In this document: one piece after another, positions 9,481 to 16,407 of the stretch
How positions within the stretch are numbered: position 1 is the first letter of the stretch
Layout of the letters: each line of letters opens with the position of its first letter
DNA from: SFTJ01 sp905210415
GTDB taxonomy: Bacteria > Bacteroidota > Bacteroidia > Bacteroidales > Muribaculaceae
Direction: 5' to 3'
Length of the DNA: 18,431 nucleotides
Assembly (NCBI GenBank): GCA_902476295.1
Contig: CABSDC010000046.1
Span: 1-18,431 of the forward strand
The notes under the pieces: generated by a model
What the model saw: only the letters and a program-made list of their open reading frames with translations
What the model was told of the DNA's origin: nothing
Databases searched by the model: none
Program-made: the position numbers and the translations under genes

Positions 9481-9538
9481 GATAAAATAAGATGTGGAAA
9501 TAATTGAGAGAAAAAGCGAGTGGATGAAGAATAATTGC

Positions 9539-9546
9539 TAATTTTG
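9539..9546 (+). promoter_or_regulatory. -7 box of the pyrG promoter
   Basis: TAATTTTG matches TAnnTTTG, 37 nt before the GTG start of pyrG. I see no convincing -33 box at the usual distance. Confidence 0.55.
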
Positions 9547-9583
9547 TACTTTAATAGTAAAATGAACAAAATTTTTTAAAGCA

Positions 9584-11197
9584 GTGGAAACAAAGTACAT
9601 TTTTGTGACTGGCGGTGTGGTATCTTCATTGGGAAAGGGTATAATATCATCGTCGTTGGCGCGACTGCTTCTCTCGCGTGGTTATAGGGTGACAATACAG
9701 AAGTTTGACCCGTATATCAACATCGATCCTGGAACGCTAAATCCGTATGAACATGGCGAATGCTACGTTACTGAGGATGGTCAGGAAACCGACCTTGACT
9801 TGGGTCACTATGAGCGTTTCACGAACATACACACTACTCGGGCTAACAACATCACCACAGGGCGAATCTATCAGAATGTGATAGACAAGGAGCGCAGAGG
9901 TGATTACTTGGGTAAGACGGTGCAAATCGTTCCTCACATAACAGACGAGATAAAGAGAAACGTGAAGTTGCTTGGCAACACTGGCAAATTTGACTTTGTG
10001 ATAACAGAAATTGGTGGAACGGTGGGCGATATTGAGTCGCTGCCATTTTTGGAAGCAGTGCGCCAATTGCGTTGGGAATTGCCCGACGATAGCCTATGCA
10101 TACATTTAACGTATGTGCCTTTTATAAATGCTGCAAAGGAATTGAAGACCAAACCAACACAGCACTCTGTAAAGAATCTGCAAGAGTTGGGTATTCAGCC
10201 AGACGTGTTGGTGCTACGCACCGAGCACGACATTCCTGCAAGCATGCGCCGCAAGGTGGCACAATTTTGCAATGTGAGCATCGACGCAGTGATACAGTCG
10301 CTTGATGCTAAGTCGATTTACGAAGTGCCATTGAATATGCAGAAGGAAGGGCTCGACACTGCGGTATTGAGCAAACTGGGTTGTTCGGTTGCTGGTGAGC
10401 CAGATCTCAAGCAGTGGAACGGCTTCTTAAATAAGATGTATAACGCCACCAAGGAAGTGAAAATCGGTCTTGTGGGCAAATACGTGGAATTGCAAGATGC
10501 TTATAAGAGCATCGACGAGGCATTGATACAGTGTGCTGCTTATCAAGATGCCAAGGTGAAGATAAAATACATCAGCAGCGAAAAGTTGCACGATGGCAAC
10601 GTCAATGAGATGCTTAGTGGCCTGGATGGCGTGATTGTGGCACCTGGATTCGGTCAGCGAGGCATCGAGGGAAAATTCGTGGCATTGAAGTGGTGCCGTG
10701 AGAAAGATATTCCTACGTTTGGCATCTGTCTGGGCATGCAATGTATGGTCATTGAGTTTGCCCGCAACGTGCTGGGTATGGCAGAGGCAAACAGCACAGA
10801 GATGAACCCAAGCACTCCATACAACGTGATAGACTTGATGGAGGAGCAAAAGACGATCTCCAACCTCGGAGGCACAATGCGTCTTGGCGCGTATGCTTGT
10901 CATCTCAAGGAAGGCTCGATTGTGGCAAAGGCTTACGGCAAGCTTGATGTTGAGGAACGTCATCGCCACCGCTTTGAGTTTAACAACGACTTCCGCGAGC
11001 AGTTTGAAAAGGCTGGCATGGAGTGTGTGGGCGAAAACCCCGATGCACACTTGGTGGAAGTGGTGGAATTGCCTGCAAAGAAGTGGTATGTGGGAACACA
11101 ATATCACCCAGAGTATAGCAGCACGGTGCTCAACCCGCATCCTTTGTTTATGAGTTTTATCAAGGCTGCTCTTGAAAATAAGAAGAGTGAAGCATAA
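9584..11197 (+). CDS. pyrG: CTP synthase
   Basis: A 537-residue CTP synthase, converting UTP to CTP with ATP and glutamine; this is the last step of pyrimidine nucleotide synthesis. The N-terminal synthetase domain begins with KYIFVTGGVVSSLGKGI (P-loop) and contains the family segments FDPYINIDPGTLNPYEHGE and ITEIGGTVGDIES. The class I glutamine amidotransferase domain has the nucleophile Cys382 (GICLGMQ) and the His508/Glu510 pair (YHPEYS). Length and all key residues are normal. The start codon is GTG 9584: the upstream ATG at 9562 is out of frame and encodes only five residues before a stop. yidC follows after 68 nt without an evident terminator. Confidence 0.98.
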   Translation: METKYIFVTGGVVSSLGKGIISSSLARLLLSRGYRVTIQKFDPYINIDPGTLNPYEHGECYVTEDGQETDLDLGHYERFTNIHTTRANNITTGRIYQNVIDKERRGDYLGKTVQIVPHITDEIKRNVKLLGNTGKFDFVITEIGGTVGDIESLPFLEAVRQLRWELPDDSLCIHLTYVPFINAAKELKTKPTQHSVKNLQELGIQPDVLVLRTEHDIPASMRRKVAQFCNVSIDAVIQSLDAKSIYEVPLNMQKEGLDTAVLSKLGCSVAGEPDLKQWNGFLNKMYNATKEVKIGLVGKYVELQDAYKSIDEALIQCAAYQDAKVKIKYISSEKLHDGNVNEMLSGLDGVIVAPGFGQRGIEGKFVALKWCREKDIPTFGICLGMQCMVIEFARNVLGMAEANSTEMNPSTPYNVIDLMEEQKTISNLGGTMRLGAYACHLKEGSIVAKAYGKLDVEERHRHRFEFNNDFREQFEKAGMECVGENPDAHLVEVVELPAKKWYVGTQYHPEYSSTVLNPHPLFMSFIKAALENKKSEA

Positions 11198-11265
11198 ATT
11201 AGAAGAGAGAAAATAAATAAAAAAAGTATATAATTAACAACAAAAAAACAACACAACACAAGCCG

Positions 11266-13365
11266 ATGGATAAGAATACGATTATCGGACTTTGTCTGAT
11301 GTTTCTTGTGATTTTGGGTTTCAACTGGATGAATCAGCCAAGTGAGGAAGAATTGGCTGCAGCTAAGGCCCAACAAGAACTGCTCGACAAATCTACTAAG
11401 AATGAAAAGACTACCGACAACACACCGACTGTGGCAGACACACTCTCTGCTGACGAAATGAATCGATTGAAATCATCGATTCTGCTTTATGGTCGCCAGA
11501 GCGAAGGCTCAGAGAACTATACACTCGTGAGCAACGATGCTAACCTTGTGCTTGCAGGCGACAAGGTGAGTGGCACCATCAAGGTGAATGGCAAGGAAGT
11601 GGATTTTGAGACAATTAATTCTACTAACGACCTACGTGCTCGCAACAATGCGATTGCTGCCCTGCGTGAAGCCGTGGCATCATACGCAAAGAGTGGCGAT
11701 TTTGCAAAATGCCTCTCTGGTGAGAGCAAAACCGTGTCTTTGAAAAACAATTTGCTCAAGTTGGACATCAACACCAAGGGTGGTGCTATCACTGCAGCTA
11801 CGCTTTTGGAGTATGACTCATATCGTGGCGATGCCGTGAAATTGTTTGATGAAAAGACCAATCAATTTGGCTTCATCTTCAACACCGATGCTCAGCGCTT
11901 CAACACCGCTGACTACTACTTCACTCCAGTGGCACAGACCGACTCTACTGTGACAATGCAACTCAATCTTGGCAACGATGTGAATTTCGCTATTCGCTAC
12001 TCGTTGGAGAAGGATAGCTATATGGTGAAGATGGAAGTGCTCCAGAAGAATATGAACCGTATTATTCCTGAGAACATACCAACACTCGACATCTATTGGA
12101 GCCAACGCATGCTTCGTCAAGAGAAGGGTAAGATGTTTGAGGAGCGCAATAGCGCCGTTTACTACAAGTATTCACACGGTAGTGTAGAAAACTTGAGCGA
12201 AGGCAGCAACGATGATGTGGAAACAACCAACGATGTGAAGTGGATAAGCTTTAAAAACCAATTCTTCTCATCAGTGCTCATTGCCGACAAGTGCTTTACT
12301 GGCGCAAAGATGGAGAGCAAAGCCATCGATAAGAACAGCGCATTCTATAGCGATTACTTGAAGGATATGTCGGTTGAGACTGCTATCGACTATAAGTCGA
12401 CTGATAGCAATCCTGCCAACTTCCAGATTTATTTTGGTCCTAACAAGTTCCAATTGCTGAAGAGCTACAATAAATATTGCGACACTGAGGATCTTGATTT
12501 ATACCGCCTCGTATCGCTTGGCTGGGCATTGTTCCGTTGGGTGAACACTTACATCGTGATTCCGGTGTTCGACTGGTTGAGCGTCATCTGTGGCAATATG
12601 GGTATCACAATCCTTGTGCTCACAATCTTGCTCAAGTTGGTGCTTTTCCCATTGTCAAACAAGAGCTATGTGTCACAAGCCAAGATGCGCTTGTTGGCTC
12701 CAGACGTTAAGAAAATCGATGAGAAATATCAAGGTCAAGAAAATGCCATGAAGGCACAGCAGAAGAAGATGGAACTCTACAGCATGGCTGGAGCAAGTCC
12801 ATTCGGAGGTTGCTTGCCAATGTTGCTTCAGATGCCATTCTTGATTGCGATGTTTACATTCTTCCCATCGTCAATCGAGCTTCGCGGACAGTCGTTCCTC
12901 TGGGCACAAGACCTTTCGGCTCCTGATGCCATCTTCACTTGGGATGTTCAAATTCCATTTATCAGCAGTTATTTTGGCAACCACTTGAGCCTCTTCTGCT
13001 TGTTGATGACCGTTACAAACATTATCTACACTAAGATAACAATGCAGTCGCAACAAAACAGCCAGATGAAGGGTATGCAATGGATGATGTATCTGATGCC
13101 AGTGATGTTCTTGGTGTTCTTCAACAACTATGCATCAGGTCTTAGCTACTACTACTTCCTATCGTTGCTCTTCACAATCATCCAAAGCTATGCTACTCGC
13201 TACTTCGTGAGCGAAGAAAAGATGCGTGCACGCATGGCTGAGGCTGCAAAGAATCCTAAGAAGAAGAGCGGCTTTATGGCTCGTCTTGAGGAAGCACAAC
13301 GTCAACAACAACAAATGCTTGCTCAACAACAAAAACGTAACAACAATGGCAAGGGACGTCATTAA
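11266..13365 (+). CDS. yidC: Membrane protein insertase YidC
   Basis: A 699-residue inner-membrane insertase, which integrates and folds membrane proteins alone or with SecYEG. An N-terminal transmembrane helix (about 6-22, IIGLCLMFLVILGFNW) leads to a large periplasmic beta-sandwich domain. The conserved C-terminal 60KD_IMP region (about 425-650) has the helices GITILVLTILLKLVLFPL, GCLPMLLQMPFLIAMF and the later hydrophobic segments. A cytoplasmic tail rich in Gln, Lys and Arg ends the protein. It seems longer than most bacterial YidC proteins: a segment near 85-155 (including NAIAALREAVASYAKSGDFA) precedes the usual beta-sandwich start. It probably shares a transcript with pyrG. Confidence 0.96.
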   Translation: MDKNTIIGLCLMFLVILGFNWMNQPSEEELAAAKAQQELLDKSTKNEKTTDNTPTVADTLSADEMNRLKSSILLYGRQSEGSENYTLVSNDANLVLAGDKVSGTIKVNGKEVDFETINSTNDLRARNNAIAALREAVASYAKSGDFAKCLSGESKTVSLKNNLLKLDINTKGGAITAATLLEYDSYRGDAVKLFDEKTNQFGFIFNTDAQRFNTADYYFTPVAQTDSTVTMQLNLGNDVNFAIRYSLEKDSYMVKMEVLQKNMNRIIPENIPTLDIYWSQRMLRQEKGKMFEERNSAVYYKYSHGSVENLSEGSNDDVETTNDVKWISFKNQFFSSVLIADKCFTGAKMESKAIDKNSAFYSDYLKDMSVETAIDYKSTDSNPANFQIYFGPNKFQLLKSYNKYCDTEDLDLYRLVSLGWALFRWVNTYIVIPVFDWLSVICGNMGITILVLTILLKLVLFPLSNKSYVSQAKMRLLAPDVKKIDEKYQGQENAMKAQQKKMELYSMAGASPFGGCLPMLLQMPFLIAMFTFFPSSIELRGQSFLWAQDLSAPDAIFTWDVQIPFISSYFGNHLSLFCLLMTVTNIIYTKITMQSQQNSQMKGMQWMMYLMPVMFLVFFNNYASGLSYYYFLSLLFTIIQSYATRYFVSEEKMRARMAEAAKNPKKKSGFMARLEEAQRQQQQMLAQQQKRNNNGKGRH

Positions 13366-13393
13366 TCCTTAGCCGTTATTATAAAATATATGC

Positions 13394-13431
13394 GCCGGGC
13401 GTTTCAACTGCGAAATGCCCGGTGTTTTTTT
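13394..13431 (+). terminator. Rho-independent terminator after yidC
   Basis: GCCGGGCGTTT (13394-13404) pairs with AAATGCCCGGT (13413-13423), 11 bp with two G-U pairs, followed by G and seven T. The last two T residues also begin the repeat element at 13430. Confidence 0.9.
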
Positions 13432-13503
13432 AAACCCAATTCGGTCATTGGGGCTTGGATAGATTTCGGAGTTTTAGAAGCACAGATTTTGATTGTTTTT
13501 AAT
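13430..13503 (+). repeat. Left copy of a dispersed TIR repeat (truncated or internally deleted)
   Basis: This stretch aligns with the reverse complement of 18088-18162 over 75 columns with, by my count by eye, six mismatches and one gap. It starts with the same terminal repeat core CCCAATTCGGT. After 13503 the copies diverge, although TATTGC recurs and GACCGAT (13529-13535) recalls the opposite end of the right copy, so this copy may be an internally deleted element ending near 13543. It contains no ORF. Confidence 0.85.
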
Positions 13504-13543
13504 TTATTGCTGTTCGCTAAAAGTTTTCGACCGATATAAATTA

Positions 13544-13573
13544 GGGCTGGATTCCTCGCTTGGAATTCAGCCC
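13544..13573. other. Perfect-type hairpin overlapping the promoter of the ART-like gene
   Basis: GGGCTGGATTCC (13544-13555) pairs with GGAATTCAGCCC (13562-13573), 12 bp with one G-U pair and a 6-nt loop. It is followed by TTTAAG, so it could be a weak terminator for reads coming from the left. It also contains the putative -33 TTG (13560-13562) of the next gene. Confidence 0.6.
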
Positions 13574-13588
13574 TTTAAGTTACTTTTG
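13560..13588 (+). promoter_or_regulatory. Putative promoter of the ART-like gene
   Basis: The -7 box TACTTTTG (13581-13588) matches TAnnTTTG exactly and lies 18 nt after TTG at 13560-13562. The ATG at 13616 follows 27 nt after the box, leaving a leader of about 20 nt. This position argues that translation begins at 13616 rather than further upstream. Confidence 0.5.
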
Positions 13589-13615
13589 TTTTTGCAAAAT
13601 ATAATTCCAGTAACT

Positions 13616-13879
13616 ATGAACAAAGGTACACATTTTATTTCAACAAGTGATGACCCAAAGGCGGTGCTGAAGATGTTTGCTAACAGACAGGTAAGGCGCA
13701 AGAACAACGAAACCGATGTCCTGTTTGTCATAAAAGGCAAAACAGGACATCGGATAAGTGAGTTCTCAAAGTTCCCCGAACAGCGAGAATTGCTATTCGA
13801 CAAGGGTATGCACTTAAAGTTTGAAAGTGTAAGAGAAGCCCGAAATGGTCAAATCATTTTTGAATTAACCGAGATTTAG
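13616..13879 (+). CDS. Small protein resembling the C-terminal half of an ADP-ribosyltransferase (Q-x-E type)
   Basis: An 87-residue protein. FISTS (7-11) matches the ART second motif (aromatic-x-S-T-S), and ISEFSKFPEQRELLF (47-61) matches the ART third motif, with Gln56-x-Glu58 where arginine-specific enzymes have E-x-E. The closing strand pattern MHLKFESV then IIFELTEI also fits the fold. The first motif, an NAD-binding Arg, and the N-terminal half are absent. The frame is open back to 13493, but that part runs through the repeat and promoter and does not resemble ART sequence. It may be a remnant of a larger ART (for example a phage or toxin ART) or a free-standing half domain; enzyme activity alone is doubtful. 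Its 3' end overlaps the convergent acidic gene by 26 nt. Confidence 0.6.
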   Translation: MNKGTHFISTSDDPKAVLKMFANRQVRRKNNETDVLFVIKGKTGHRISEFSKFPEQRELLFDKGMHLKFESVREARNGQIIFELTEI

Positions 13880-14063
13880 AAGACTGCGACTTGGCATTGG
13901 TCACAGGGTCACAATCAGTCCAATCTTCCCAAAGCCGAGAGTCTTTTGATTTCTTAGCTTCTTCCTTTTTCTCTTCCGCTGATAATGAGTTCCACCATTT
14001 ATCAACTTCTTCTTCGGCTTCTTCAATCTTAGCCAAATTCTTATCCATTTCTTCGTCTGTCAT
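13854..14063 (-). CDS. Small acidic protein of unknown function
   Basis: A 69-residue soluble protein I do not recognise. The first 50 residues are strongly charged, probably helical and acidic (MTDEEMDKNLAKIEEAEEEV, then WWNSLSAEEKKEEAKK and a Trp-containing LWEDW). The tail (DPVTNAKSQSSKSRLIQK) is basic. Evidence for translation: AAGAAGGA, a good Shine-Dalgarno sequence that is unusual in this window, ends 3 nt before the ATG, and TACCTTTG, a good -7 box, lies just upstream. It is convergent with, and overlaps, the ART-like gene, its only close neighbour. No signal peptide or membrane segment is seen. Confidence 0.7.
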   Translation of the reverse strand: MTDEEMDKNLAKIEEAEEEVDKWWNSLSAEEKKEEAKKSKDSRLWEDWTDCDPVTNAKSQSSKSRLIQK

Positions 14064-14087
14064 ATCCTTCTTGATTTATTCACCATG

Positions 14088-14095
14088 CAAAGGTA
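14088..14095 (-). promoter_or_regulatory. -7 box of the small acidic gene
   Basis: Read on the minus strand, TACCTTTG matches TAnnTTTG exactly and lies 24 nt before the ATG of the 69-residue protein. No -33 TTG is found at the usual distance. Confidence 0.5.
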
Positions 14096-14246
14096 ATCAA
14101 AATATGGCTTATTTGCTCGTCATAAAAAGTTAGTAAAAGACCTTGCAGTTTCGTGTTATCATTGCGTTCAGAAGGGTTTAGCAGATTTTTTCTTAAAAAA
14201 CGTGTTTGTGGTGCAACTTTTTGCGGTGTTTTTGCGTCTAATATAC

Positions 14247-14268
14247 AAAAACTCAATTCGGTTATTTG
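14247..14268 (+). repeat. Solitary terminal-repeat match of the dispersed element
   Basis: The core CTCAATTCGGTTATT matches the outer end of the repeat at 13430-13451 in the same orientation (17 of 22 positions by eye). The similarity stops after the end, so this is a fragment, a solo end or chance. It lies 26 nt before the start of the TM2 gene. Confidence 0.4.
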
Positions 14269-14294
14269 AACGAAAGAAATTAAATAGAAATATT

Positions 14295-14735
14295 ATGGTA
14301 AAATATCAATGTCCAAATTGTGGACGAATTGTCTTAATTGAGAATGATCAAAACATAGTGAAATGTCCGTTTTGCGGTAAGGAATTTTCGCCAGTTTACG
14401 CTAATGGCTATCAGAAAGGCTATCAGCAGGGCTACAACACGGCAAAAAACTATGGCTTTGAACGTGGCGTGTTTGACAACGGACCTTCGGGTCGTAGCCG
14501 TGGTGTGGCTGCACTGCTTGCCATATTTCTAGGTGTCTTTGGCGCACATTATTTTTATATGGGTAAAAACACGGCAGGAATTGTGTTTCTTTTGATTTCG
14601 GTGTGCACGTGTTTCATTCTTGGCACTGTGATTTCGATTATAGCTTTGATACAAGGCATTATATTTTTCACTCTCACTGAGGAGCAGTTTGAACGCAACT
14701 TTATTTATACCAATAAATCTATCCCTTTGTTTTAG
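14295..14735 (+). CDS. Zinc-ribbon TM2-domain membrane protein
   Basis: A 146-residue membrane protein. The N-terminus is a zinc ribbon with C6-x2-C9 and C24-x2-C27 (CPNCG, CPFCG). A Tyr/Gly-rich linker with GY repeats follows (about 38-60, NGYQKGYQQGYN). The TM2 domain (about 67-137) has SRGVAALLAIFLGVFGAHYF, the Tyr/Gly turn YMGKNTAG and a second helix pair. TM2 domains are found in bacteria and animals; no enzymatic role is established for the bacterial ones. The open frame extends to 14202, but ATG 14295 starts directly at the zinc ribbon. No close partner is visible and the promoter is not clear. Confidence 0.85.
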   Translation: MVKYQCPNCGRIVLIENDQNIVKCPFCGKEFSPVYANGYQKGYQQGYNTAKNYGFERGVFDNGPSGRSRGVAALLAIFLGVFGAHYFYMGKNTAGIVFLLISVCTCFILGTVISIIALIQGIIFFTLTEEQFERNFIYTNKSIPLF

Positions 14736-14857
14736 CGGAGAGGATTGTCGAGAATAGTAATCCGAGGTGCATGGCAATGGCTTTTCCTTGCATCTTGGGT
14801 GTGTGTTTTTCTCAGTCTTGGTTGTGCAAAATTGCAGTGCAAATTATGCCTGAATCG

Positions 14858-14890
14858 TTTGGGGCAAACCAAAGGTTTTGACTAACTTTG
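14858..14890 (+). promoter_or_regulatory. Promoter of the GH25 lysozyme gene
   Basis: TTTG (14858-14861), a 21-nt spacer and TAACTTTG (14883-14890) make the best-spaced full-consensus promoter in the window. The -7 box ends only 6 nt before the ATG at 14897, so the transcript would begin at or near the start codon. Confidence 0.65.
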
Positions 14891-14896
14891 CACCAT

Positions 14897-15667
14897 ATGA
14901 CACAGAAGAATGTAAGGCGGACAAAGAAAAAGAAAAAAAACAGTAAAGCTGACCGCTTTGTGCGGTATGTTATTGTTTGTGGCGTAGTGGGGCTTATTGC
15001 AATAGGCTCTGCCATATATTATTTGTTGTGCCATCATCCTAATGTTGTGATTGACAGAGAGACTCACCCTATAGTGGGCATCGACATATCGAAGCACAAT
15101 GGCGATGTTGACTTCAATCAGCTTGCAGCCGATAGCATCAGTTTTGTGTTTATAAAAGCCACCGAAGGCAACGAGTATGTCGACCCAAAGTTTGAGAGCA
15201 ATTTCGCTGCTGCTAAGCAGGCAAACCTTAAAGTGGGCGTCTACCACTATTTCCGTTTGGCAAAGAACGGTACGGTGCAGGCTTATAATTTCTTGAAGTC
15301 GGTGAAGGGCAAAGATGTTGACTTGCCGCTGGTGATAGATGTTGAGGAGTGGGGCAACGACCTGCTTGTAGATAGCGACGAAGCCGTAAACCGCCTGGTG
15401 AAGATGATAGAATGCATTGAGGCTAACAATTATAAGGTGATGATCTATACCAACAAAGACGGGTATAAGAAGTTTATAAGTGAACGCCTATCCGACAAGA
15501 TGCTGTGGATATGCTCCTTTCAACAGCCCGACAAAGTGGTGAACTACAACTGGACTATGTTGCAATATAGCCATTGGGGCGAGGTGGAAGGAATAGAAGG
15601 TGATGTTGACCTCGATGTGTATAATGGCGACAGGCTGGCTTGGCAACGATGGTTGCAGTCGCTGTAA
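14897..15667 (+). CDS. Membrane-anchored GH25 lysozyme-like muramidase
   Basis: A 256-residue predicted peptidoglycan muramidase. A very basic cytoplasmic tail (RRTKKKKKNSK) precedes one transmembrane helix (about 22-45), so it is probably an inner-membrane protein with its catalytic domain in the periplasm. The GH25 domain (about 58-256) has the expected acidic residues: Asp63 in GIDISKHNG, the D148-V-E150 pair in VIDVEEWG and DLDVYNG near the end. The family cleaves the MurNAc-GlcNAc bond. An in-frame TTG at 14888 lies inside the -7 box, so ATG 14897 is chosen. The next gene begins 34 nt later and may be co-transcribed. Confidence 0.92.
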   Translation: MTQKNVRRTKKKKKNSKADRFVRYVIVCGVVGLIAIGSAIYYLLCHHPNVVIDRETHPIVGIDISKHNGDVDFNQLAADSISFVFIKATEGNEYVDPKFESNFAAAKQANLKVGVYHYFRLAKNGTVQAYNFLKSVKGKDVDLPLVIDVEEWGNDLLVDSDEAVNRLVKMIECIEANNYKVMIYTNKDGYKKFISERLSDKMLWICSFQQPDKVVNYNWTMLQYSHWGEVEGIEGDVDLDVYNGDRLAWQRWLQSL

Positions 15668-15701
15668 TCACTGGATTAAGAAATCTTTAAACTAAGGAAA
15701 T

Positions 15702-16304
15702 ATGAAAAGCCTTAAAAGAATATACGCGATAGCCGTGATGATGATACTATCGGCAATGGCATCTACTGCGGTGAATGCCTCGGTGCTGACGTGGTCGATA
15801 CACAACCTCACGTTTGAGGTGCCCGATGGTGGAACGGTAACGTATAATAGCCCTACTCACTTCGAGATAATGTGGCAAGATTTGGCTCTCGTGATAGACA
15901 TCTATGGCAAGGAGGGCGCTCTTGACGACATCGTGAAAAACAATCTTCTGCGCCGAGCCAACGGATATAATATGTATGACACTCAGGTGGGTAAACTGAA
16001 GGTAAAGGGATTTAAATGCCATACGCTCACGGGCACTATGCCCGATGGCACACACACGCTGCTTGCCAATCTCGTTTGTAACAAGAAAGACCTGCTTGTG
16101 TCGGTGACGGTGAATTACTTGCTCGGAAATATTGAGGAAGCCGAAGATATAGTGAAAAGCTTCACGATAGGCAAACAAAAATTGAAAAAAGAAAAGAAGC
16201 AGAAGATACAGAGCGAAGAAGACGCCATTGCAAAAGAAAAGGAGCGTGAGCGCGATAAGAAGAAAGAAAAAGAACAGTCAACACACGAAATATTCGATAT
16301 CTGA
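15702..16304 (+). CDS. Exported protein of unknown function with a charged C-terminal tail
   Basis: A 200-residue protein that I cannot assign to a family. Residues 1-26 are a signal peptide (MKSLKRIYAIAVMMILSAMA, then STAVNA), predicting export to the periplasm. The body (about 27-155) looks like an alpha/beta or beta-rich domain (LTWSIHNLTFEVPDGGTVTY, then a hydrophobic strand LALVIDIYG). The tail from about 157 is Lys/Glu-rich (KKEKKQKIQSEEDAIAKEKE) and probably a single charged helix, ending HEIFDI. It lies 34 nt behind the GH25 gene with no terminator between them, so an envelope role alongside the muramidase is possible but not shown. Confidence 0.75.
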   Translation: MKSLKRIYAIAVMMILSAMASTAVNASVLTWSIHNLTFEVPDGGTVTYNSPTHFEIMWQDLALVIDIYGKEGALDDIVKNNLLRRANGYNMYDTQVGKLKVKGFKCHTLTGTMPDGTHTLLANLVCNKKDLLVSVTVNYLLGNIEEAEDIVKSFTIGKQKLKKEKKQKIQSEEDAIAKEKERERDKKKEKEQSTHEIFDI

Positions 16305-16350
16305 TTGCGTGTCGTGACAGAGGCGATGGCTTCGACAGGAAAAAATAATA

Positions 16351-16390
16351 ACACCCGATTTAGCTTGCTAAGTCGGGTGTCGTGTTTGTT
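16351..16390. terminator. Bidirectional terminator between the exported-protein gene and cutC
   Basis: ACACCCGATTTAGC (16351-16364) pairs with GCTAAGTCGGGTGT (16367-16380), 14 bp with one G-U pair. On the minus strand it is followed by TTATTATTTTTT; on the plus strand by CGTGTTTGTT. It thus serves the convergent cutC operon well and the plus-strand gene less well. Confidence 0.85.
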
Positions 16391-16407
16391 AGTGTGTGAG
16401 AATGTGC

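Noticed and set aside
9562..9579. Leader peptide before pyrG (ATG at 9562, five codons)
   Set aside because: Too short and without pyrimidine-attenuation features; it could arise by chance in an A/T-rich leader.
5509..11197. Long minus-strand ORFs opposite hflX, the transglutaminase-like gene and pyrG
   Set aside because: They mirror well-recognised plus-strand genes, have no promoter or family features, and read as His/Cys-rich shadows.
13493..13615. N-terminal extension of the ART-like gene from the ATG at 13493
   Set aside because: The stretch overlaps the repeat end, a hairpin and the promoter, and its translation does not look like an ART domain.
13616..14063. Toxin-antitoxin pair made of the ART-like protein and the acidic protein
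   Set aside because: The genes are convergent, not an operon, and the ART-like protein lacks the NAD-binding half. Nothing beyond adjacency supports it.
13891..14133. Plus-strand ORF of 80 codons, Ser-rich
   Set aside because: It is the antisense of the acidic gene; low-complexity serine runs come from its Glu/Lys codons.
14153..14294. Regulatory RNA or riboswitch upstream of the TM2 gene
   Set aside because: Only A/T-rich short pairings are visible; no recognisable aptamer or stable stem.
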